Positions 59,728 to 64,000 of a DNA stretch of 64,000 bases are shown in pieces. The stretch comes from Plantibacter flavus (GTDB lineage: Bacteria > Actinomycetota > Actinomycetes > Actinomycetales > Microbacteriaceae): contig NZ_FXAP01000002.1 in NCBI RefSeq assembly GCF_900177615.1, positions 1-64,000 on the forward strand. Reading direction: 5' to 3'. Position 1 is the stretch's first letter. Every line of letters starts with the position of its first letter. A program made the position numbers and the translations under genes. The notes beneath the pieces were generated by a model. It was given only the letters and a program-made list of their open reading frames with translations. It ran no database searches and was not told where the DNA came from.

Positions 59728-61010
59728 GAATCACTCCGATGCTGATCGGGAAGGTGCTGGTCGAGACCCTGCTGGTCGGCACGATGCTCGTCGGGGATGG
59801 TCAGGCGGTTTCGCCACCCACCCTCGTCCGTCGGTGCCGAGGTCAATCGCGCTCCGATGAGCTCGGCACGCTCGCGCATGCCCCAGAGACCGTAGCCGTC
59901 GCGCGACGGCGAAGCAGGACGCTGCGACGACGCGGCGTTCGTCACGGTGAGCTCGATCGCGTCCGCCTCGAACCGCACCGCCACACGGCAGACGGCTCCG
60001 GGCGCATGGCGGGCGGCGTTCGCCAGCGACTCCTGGACGGTCCGGTACGCGGCCGTCTCCGCGAGCGGCCCCAGCACACGAGGCTCGCCGGTCACGGTGT
60101 ACGCGACGTGCTGCCCCCGCGACCGCGCCGCCTCGACGAGTTCCGGGATCGCCGCGATGGTCGGAGTGGTCGCCGGCCCGAGCGTCGATCCGTCTCCGCC
60201 GCCCTGGGCGTCCGCGTCGTCGCTGCGCAGTAGGCCGACCGTCCGCCGCAGGTCCACGAGCGTCGTCCGTGCGTCCGACTGCACCGTCCGGAGCATCTCC
60301 CGCGCGCGTTCCGGGTCGCGCTCCACCAGAGCGCTGGCCGCTTGCGCACTGACGATGATCCCCGACAGGTGGTGCCCGGCGATGTCGTGCAGCTCCCGCG
60401 CGAGGGCGGTGCGTTCCGCGCGGAGGTCGTTCTGCACGCTGATCCGACGCTCGTTCTCGGCCATGCGCGCCTGGTCCTCGATCGCCGACAGCAAGCGCTC
60501 GCGACCTCTGGCGTACTCGGCCACGCCGGCCGGCAGCACGTACTGCAACACGATGCGCGCGACGGCCGCGAACACGAGGATGAGCGGCTCCTCGGACGAC
60601 CCGAAGGCCATCGCGATGCCGCCGATGACCGTCGTCGCGACCGCGCCGGCCACCAGCGTGCGGATGACCGTCCGCCGCTCCTCGTGCCGAGCGAGCGCAT
60701 AGGTGGCGAGGATCACGCCGAACGAGCCGATCCCGAGCTCACCGCCGGTGCTGCCGAGGATCACGAGGTCGAGCGTGACCACGGCCCCGAACACGACCAC
60801 CGGGTACCGGACCCGCAGCAGCAACGCGACGGCCTGGAGGACGACCAGGGCCGCGTGCACCCACGGCGGGACCTGACCCGGTACGGCGTGCAGTTCGTCG
60901 ACCAACGGGACGACCCCGAGATACCCCACCGCACCGGCGAGGACCAGAACCGGCGGGAGCGCCGAGCGCAGACGGGCCGCGAGCGGGGCGGGCCGTGCGG
61001 GAGAGGTCAT
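59724..61010 (-). CDS. NarL-type sensor histidine kinase
   Basis: A 428-residue kinase. Five or so N-terminal membrane helices (about 15-190) without a large sensor domain are followed by HisKA_3 with phospho-acceptor in ARELHDIAGHHLSG and HATPase QESLANAARHAPG/GYGLWGMRERAELIG. The C-terminus after the ATPase domain has a short His-rich tail. ATG 61010 chosen. It pairs with the regulator at 59727. Confidence 0.9.
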   Translation of the reverse strand: MTSPARPAPLAARLRSALPPVLVLAGAVGYLGVVPLVDELHAVPGQVPPWVHAALVVLQAVALLLRVRYPVVVFGAVVTLDLVILGSTGGELGIGSFGVILATYALARHEERRTVIRTLVAGAVATTVIGGIAMAFGSSEEPLILVFAAVARIVLQYVLPAGVAEYARGRERLLSAIEDQARMAENERRISVQNDLRAERTALARELHDIAGHHLSGIIVSAQAASALVERDPERAREMLRTVQSDARTTLVDLRRTVGLLRSDDADAQGGGDGSTLGPATTPTIAAIPELVEAARSRGQHVAYTVTGEPRVLGPLAETAAYRTVQESLANAARHAPGAVCRVAVRFEADAIELTVTNAASSQRPASPSRDGYGLWGMRERAELIGARLTSAPTDEGGWRNRLTIPDEHRADQQGLDQHLPDQHRSDS

Positions 61011-61078
61011 GGGTCGAGTCAACCACGCCGAGCGCCGACCCCGATCGGGGCCGGCGCTCGGCGATCGGTGGGAACCGA

Positions 61079-62305
61079 TCATCGCTCGCAGAGGGTCGCG
61101 TCGAGGGCGTCGACGACGATCCGGTACTGCTTCATCAACCGCTCGTTGTCGTCCGGTGACACGACCGCCCACGGCAGCGAGGTGACGGCGATGGTGACGG
61201 CCGTGCCGTCGGGACCGACCGCGTTGCGTGTCTGGGTTCCGGGGATGTCGCCGCCATGGCCCCACGCCACACCGCCGCAGCTCAGCGGGTAGCTCTGCAG
61301 GCCCAATCCATAGCCCGCTCCCGGCCACAGCTCGTCGCCTGCCGGGACCGTGGTCTGCATCTCGGCGAGGGTCTCCTCGTTCAGGAGTTCGCCGTCGAGC
61401 AGGGCCTTCATGAAGACGTTGAGCTCGTGCGGCGTCGAGACGAGCGCACCCGCGGACCAGGCGAACGAGGTGTCGAGGGCCGTGATGTCCAGGAGGTCAC
61501 CGACGGTCTTCGCGTGGTACCCGTGCGGGTGCTCGCCGCGCAGCTCGCGTTCGCCTGGCGCCGGGAAGTAGGTGTGCTCGAGGTCGAGCGGCTTGACGAT
61601 GCGCTCGTCGATCTGCTGGGCGAGCGCCCGATCGGTGACGCTCTCGACCATGAGCCCCAGCACGAGGTAGTTCGTGTTGCTGTACGCCCACTGCTCCCCC
61701 GGCGCGAACACGGCCGGCTTGGCGAGGGCGATGTCGAGCATGTCGCGGGGCGAGGTGTAGCGCTCCTGTGCCGCGAACGCGTCTGCGGCGATCTGGTCGG
61801 CGTACTCGGGGAGCCCCGCCGTGTGCTGGAGCAGCTGACGGACCGTGATGCGGGTGCCGTCGATGCCGTCGCCGGTGATGAGCCCCGGGAGGTAGGTGTC
61901 GATCGGGGCGTCGAGCGCGACCTTCCCCTCCTGGACGAGCTGGAGGACGACGGTCGAGACGAACATCTTCGTGTTGCTCGCGATCCGCACCTCGCCGTCG
62001 ACCGGGGCCGGCTCATCGGTCGCGAGGTCGCCGATGCCGGCCGCGACGTCGATCGCCTCACCGTCCGGTCCGATCACCGAGGCGAGCGCCGCGGGGTAGC
62101 CGGCGTCGACGAGCGACTGCATCCGGTCCTGCAGCGGGCCGGATTCGGAGCCGGTGCCGGCGGTCTGCTCCGTGGCGCTGGAACAGGCGCTGAGGGAGAC
62201 GGTTCCGGCGAGCAGCGCGGCGGCGGCCGAGACGGCGATGATCGTGCGGTGACGGGTCTGGTGCTGCGTCTTGGTCTGAGTGTGGGTCTGGGTCTGGTCG
62301 TTCAT
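61079..62305 (-). CDS. Serine hydrolase lipoprotein of the beta-lactamase/penicillin-binding fold
   Basis: A 408-residue protein with a lipoprotein signal (GTVSLSACSS). Class C/DD-peptidase motifs are SNTK (SxxK; IASNTKMFVSTVV), YSN (QWAYSNTNYLVLG) and HGGD near the C-terminus. Probably a D-alanyl-D-alanine carboxypeptidase or an esterase-type hydrolase at the cell surface. It lies between the ABC exporter and the two-component genes, suggesting an envelope-stress operon. Confidence 0.85.
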   Translation of the reverse strand: MNDQTQTHTQTKTQHQTRHRTIIAVSAAAALLAGTVSLSACSSATEQTAGTGSESGPLQDRMQSLVDAGYPAALASVIGPDGEAIDVAAGIGDLATDEPAPVDGEVRIASNTKMFVSTVVLQLVQEGKVALDAPIDTYLPGLITGDGIDGTRITVRQLLQHTAGLPEYADQIAADAFAAQERYTSPRDMLDIALAKPAVFAPGEQWAYSNTNYLVLGLMVESVTDRALAQQIDERIVKPLDLEHTYFPAPGERELRGEHPHGYHAKTVGDLLDITALDTSFAWSAGALVSTPHELNVFMKALLDGELLNEETLAEMQTTVPAGDELWPGAGYGLGLQSYPLSCGGVAWGHGGDIPGTQTRNAVGPDGTAVTIAVTSLPWAVVSPDDNERLMKQYRIVVDALDATLCER

Positions 62306-62319
62306 GTGGGTGGTTCCTT

Positions 62320-63144
62320 TCAGATGTCGCGGCGCGAGAGCGCAGCGGATGCGGCCGCAGTGAGGGCGGCGGTGAGGGCCACGAGGGCGAGGATGACGAC
62401 GATCGGTCCGAGTCCGTCCGTTCCGCCGTGGATGACGCCCTGGGCGAGGGCGACGGGCAGGAACTGGGTCCAGACCGGCACGATGCCGCCGCTGATCAGC
62501 TGGATCGAGGAGACGACGACCGGTTCGAGGATGAGGATCGCGATCATCGTCAGGACGCCGGCGAGCTGGGTGCGGACGATGAGTCCGACCGCGAGACCGA
62601 GGACCGACAGGGCGATGACGGCGAGGACACCGAGCCCGAACCGTGCTGCGAGGTCTGGGAGACCGAGGACGAACGGCGTCCCGGTGGCTGCCAGGGTGAT
62701 CACGAGCGTGACCAGGCTGACGAGGGCGAGCACGACACCGAGGGCGGCGCCGACGAGTGCGACCGCGCCCGCCTTGGCGACGACGATGCGGAACCGCTTC
62801 GGCGAGGCGAGGACAGCGCCGACGATGCCGCCGTAGCGGTCGTCACTCGTGCCGGCGAGCACACCGAGCAGGGTGATCGCCAGGAGTGCGACGCCGATGG
62901 AGCCGCTGCCCATCGACGCACCGAGGGGGTTCAGCGCGTCGAGTTGGACGGCGCGGGAGGCGAGGTCCAGGACGGGGAAATCGCTCCCGAGGGCGTCGAG
63001 TCCAGGGCCGATCTCGCCGTCGGCGAGGGCGGGCATGAGCGTGACGAAGGCGAGTTGCGTGACGATGAGTCCCACGACGGCGACCGCCGCGGTGACCTTC
63101 GTCGCGGTCGTGGTGACGAGCCCGATGAGTTCAGCGCGGAACAT
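62320..63144 (-). CDS. ABC-2-type permease
   Basis: A 274-residue protein with six membrane helices, ABC-2 layout (GLVTTTATKVTAAVAVVGLI, GVALLAITLLGVLAGTSDDR, VVVAKAGAVALVGAALGVVL). Start codon ATG 63144 overlaps the stop of the ATPase gene (TGATG). Together with that ATPase it forms an exporter, probably for a peptide, antibiotic or lipid. Confidence 0.85.
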   Translation of the reverse strand: MFRAELIGLVTTTATKVTAAVAVVGLIVTQLAFVTLMPALADGEIGPGLDALGSDFPVLDLASRAVQLDALNPLGASMGSGSIGVALLAITLLGVLAGTSDDRYGGIVGAVLASPKRFRIVVAKAGAVALVGAALGVVLALVSLVTLVITLAATGTPFVLGLPDLAARFGLGVLAVIALSVLGLAVGLIVRTQLAGVLTMIAILILEPVVVSSIQLISGGIVPVWTQFLPVALAQGVIHGGTDGLGPIVVILALVALTAALTAAASAALSRRDI

Positions 63145-63890
63145 CAGCGCACCTGCCCGTTCTCGGTGAGCTGGGCCGTTCCGGTGACCTGGAGGTAGTA
63201 CGCCTCGAGGTCACCGCCCGATGCGGCGAGGATGTCGACCATCGACGACTGCGCCAGCACGCGACCGTCGGTGATGACGACCACGTCGTCTGCGATGTCC
63301 TGGACGTCGGAGAGCAGATGGGACGAGAGCAGGACCGTCCCACCCGCGTCGGCGAACGCACGCAGCCGGAGTCGCAGCCACTGCATGCCCGCCGGGTCCA
63401 GGCCGTTCGACGGCTCGTCGAGGATGAGCACGGCCGGCTCGCCGAGGAGGGCTGCGGCGATCGCGATGCGCTGACGCATCCCGAGCGAATACCCGCCGGC
63501 GGGGCGGTCGGCGTCGCGGGCCATCCCGACCTCGGTGAGGACCGCGTCGATGCGGGAGGCGTCGACCCCGATCCGCGCGGCGGCGATGCGGAGGTGCTGC
63601 CGCCCCGTACGAGCCGGGTGGAGTCCGCCCGCGTCGAGGACGGCGCCGACGGTGCGCGCCGGCTGCTCGAGCTCGCGGTACGGGCGACCGAGGATGAGGC
63701 CGTCCCCCGCGTCGGGACGGGCGAGTCCCAGCAGCAGGCGGATGGTGGTGGTCTTCCCGGCACCGTTGGGGCCGAGGAGTCCGACAACCCGGCCGGGGTC
63801 GACGGTGAAGGACACGTCATCGACGCGCGGGCGACCATGGAAGGTCTTGCGGAGCCCGCGAGCCTCGATGGGATGAGTGGAGAGGTTCAT
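63144..63890 (-). CDS. ABC exporter ATPase
   Basis: A 248-residue ATPase: Walker A GPNGAGKTT, signature YSLGMRQRIAIA (LSGGQ variant), Walker B VLILDEPSNGLDP and switch His SSHLL. It belongs to the CcmA/DrrA-like group, where the domain between signature and Walker B is NGLDP type. Start ATG 63890. First gene of the five-gene run. Confidence 0.85.
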   Translation of the reverse strand: MNLSTHPIEARGLRKTFHGRPRVDDVSFTVDPGRVVGLLGPNGAGKTTTIRLLLGLARPDAGDGLILGRPYRELEQPARTVGAVLDAGGLHPARTGRQHLRIAAARIGVDASRIDAVLTEVGMARDADRPAGGYSLGMRQRIAIAAALLGEPAVLILDEPSNGLDPAGMQWLRLRLRAFADAGGTVLLSSHLLSDVQDIADDVVVITDGRVLAQSSMVDILAASGGDLEAYYLQVTGTAQLTENGQVR

Positions 63891-63989
63891 GGCTCCAGCC
63901 TCGACGCAAGGCGTTCCGGGCACCCCCGCCTGCCGCACAGTCCCCGGCTGGCCGAACGGACAGTGATCGACGACCTCTAGGCTGCAGGC

Positions 63990-64000
63990 ATGGACACGAC
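63990..64000 (+). CDS. Start of a gene running off the window
   Basis: ATG at 63990 followed by GAC ACG, about 100 bp from the divergent ABC ATPase start. Only three codons are visible, so this is no more than a likely gene start. Confidence 0.3.

Overview
The window is high-GC DNA with actinobacterial character, most likely from a Microbacteriaceae-type organism. The grounds are many GTG starts and 4-bp start/stop overlaps, a DtxR-type iron box, DUF222/HNH repeats, an Lsr2-family protein and a C. glutamicum-type ArsR. The genus cannot be fixed from the sequence. No rRNA, tRNA or CRISPR array was found.

1-22.9 kb is a mosaic accessory island. It opens with an OLD-type ATPase/TOPRIM gene and a small partner (356-3141). 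A complete arsenic island follows (3.4-10.5 kb): an ACR3-type permease under a MerR regulator, two flavoproteins, an aquaglyceroporin, an ArsR-ArsC fusion, a stand-alone ArsC, ArsR and an ArsN1-like acetyltransferase. Next are a HEPN-like (TIGR02391/Ymh) gene, an unrecognised gene pair, two tandem paralogous DNA-binding-like genes, an XRE regulator and a Tn554-type tnpA-tnpB-tnpC module. The Tn554-type module abuts a truncated SRAP (YedK/HMCES) gene. Immediately after lies a retron with a YADD reverse transcriptase, a DUF3800 partner and a candidate msr-msd. It is bracketed by two identical 196-bp copies of the SRAP 3' end, so the SRAP locus looks like an integration hotspot.

22.9-50.7 kb is mostly ordinary chromosome: a CPBP protease, a TetR/MBL-hydrolase operon with three phased operators, SseB-like and MmcQ/YjbR proteins, SoxR with its box, an AAA+/TPR/membrane operon, and a DUF222-HNH gene flanked by inverted short repeats. 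It continues with a NarL-type two-component pair, a HisD/LysR/nitrilase cluster divergent from an NCS1 permease, a DUF2207 membrane protein, cupin and PhzF genes, a META lipoprotein and an iron-siderophore ABC importer with a DtxR-type box. Several short tandem arrays (16, 17, 18 and 21 bp) sit between or at the ends of genes.

50.7-59.0 kb is a second accessory segment. It holds a serine recombinase with a res-like site and a nearby chimeric recombinase fragment, a two-winged-helix protein, several unrecognised genes, and a minus-strand run of small membrane/zinc-ribbon genes. That run ends in a truncated Lsr2 interrupted by a 25-nt poly-C tract. A 65-nt poly-C tract lies at 54.8 kb and may be biological or an assembly artefact. 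A very AT-rich 14-bp palindrome marks the right edge.

59.07-63.9 kb returns to core DNA: an ABC exporter, a penicillin-binding-like lipoprotein hydrolase, and a histidine kinase with a response regulator in one apparent operon. It resembles envelope-stress or antibiotic-response modules.
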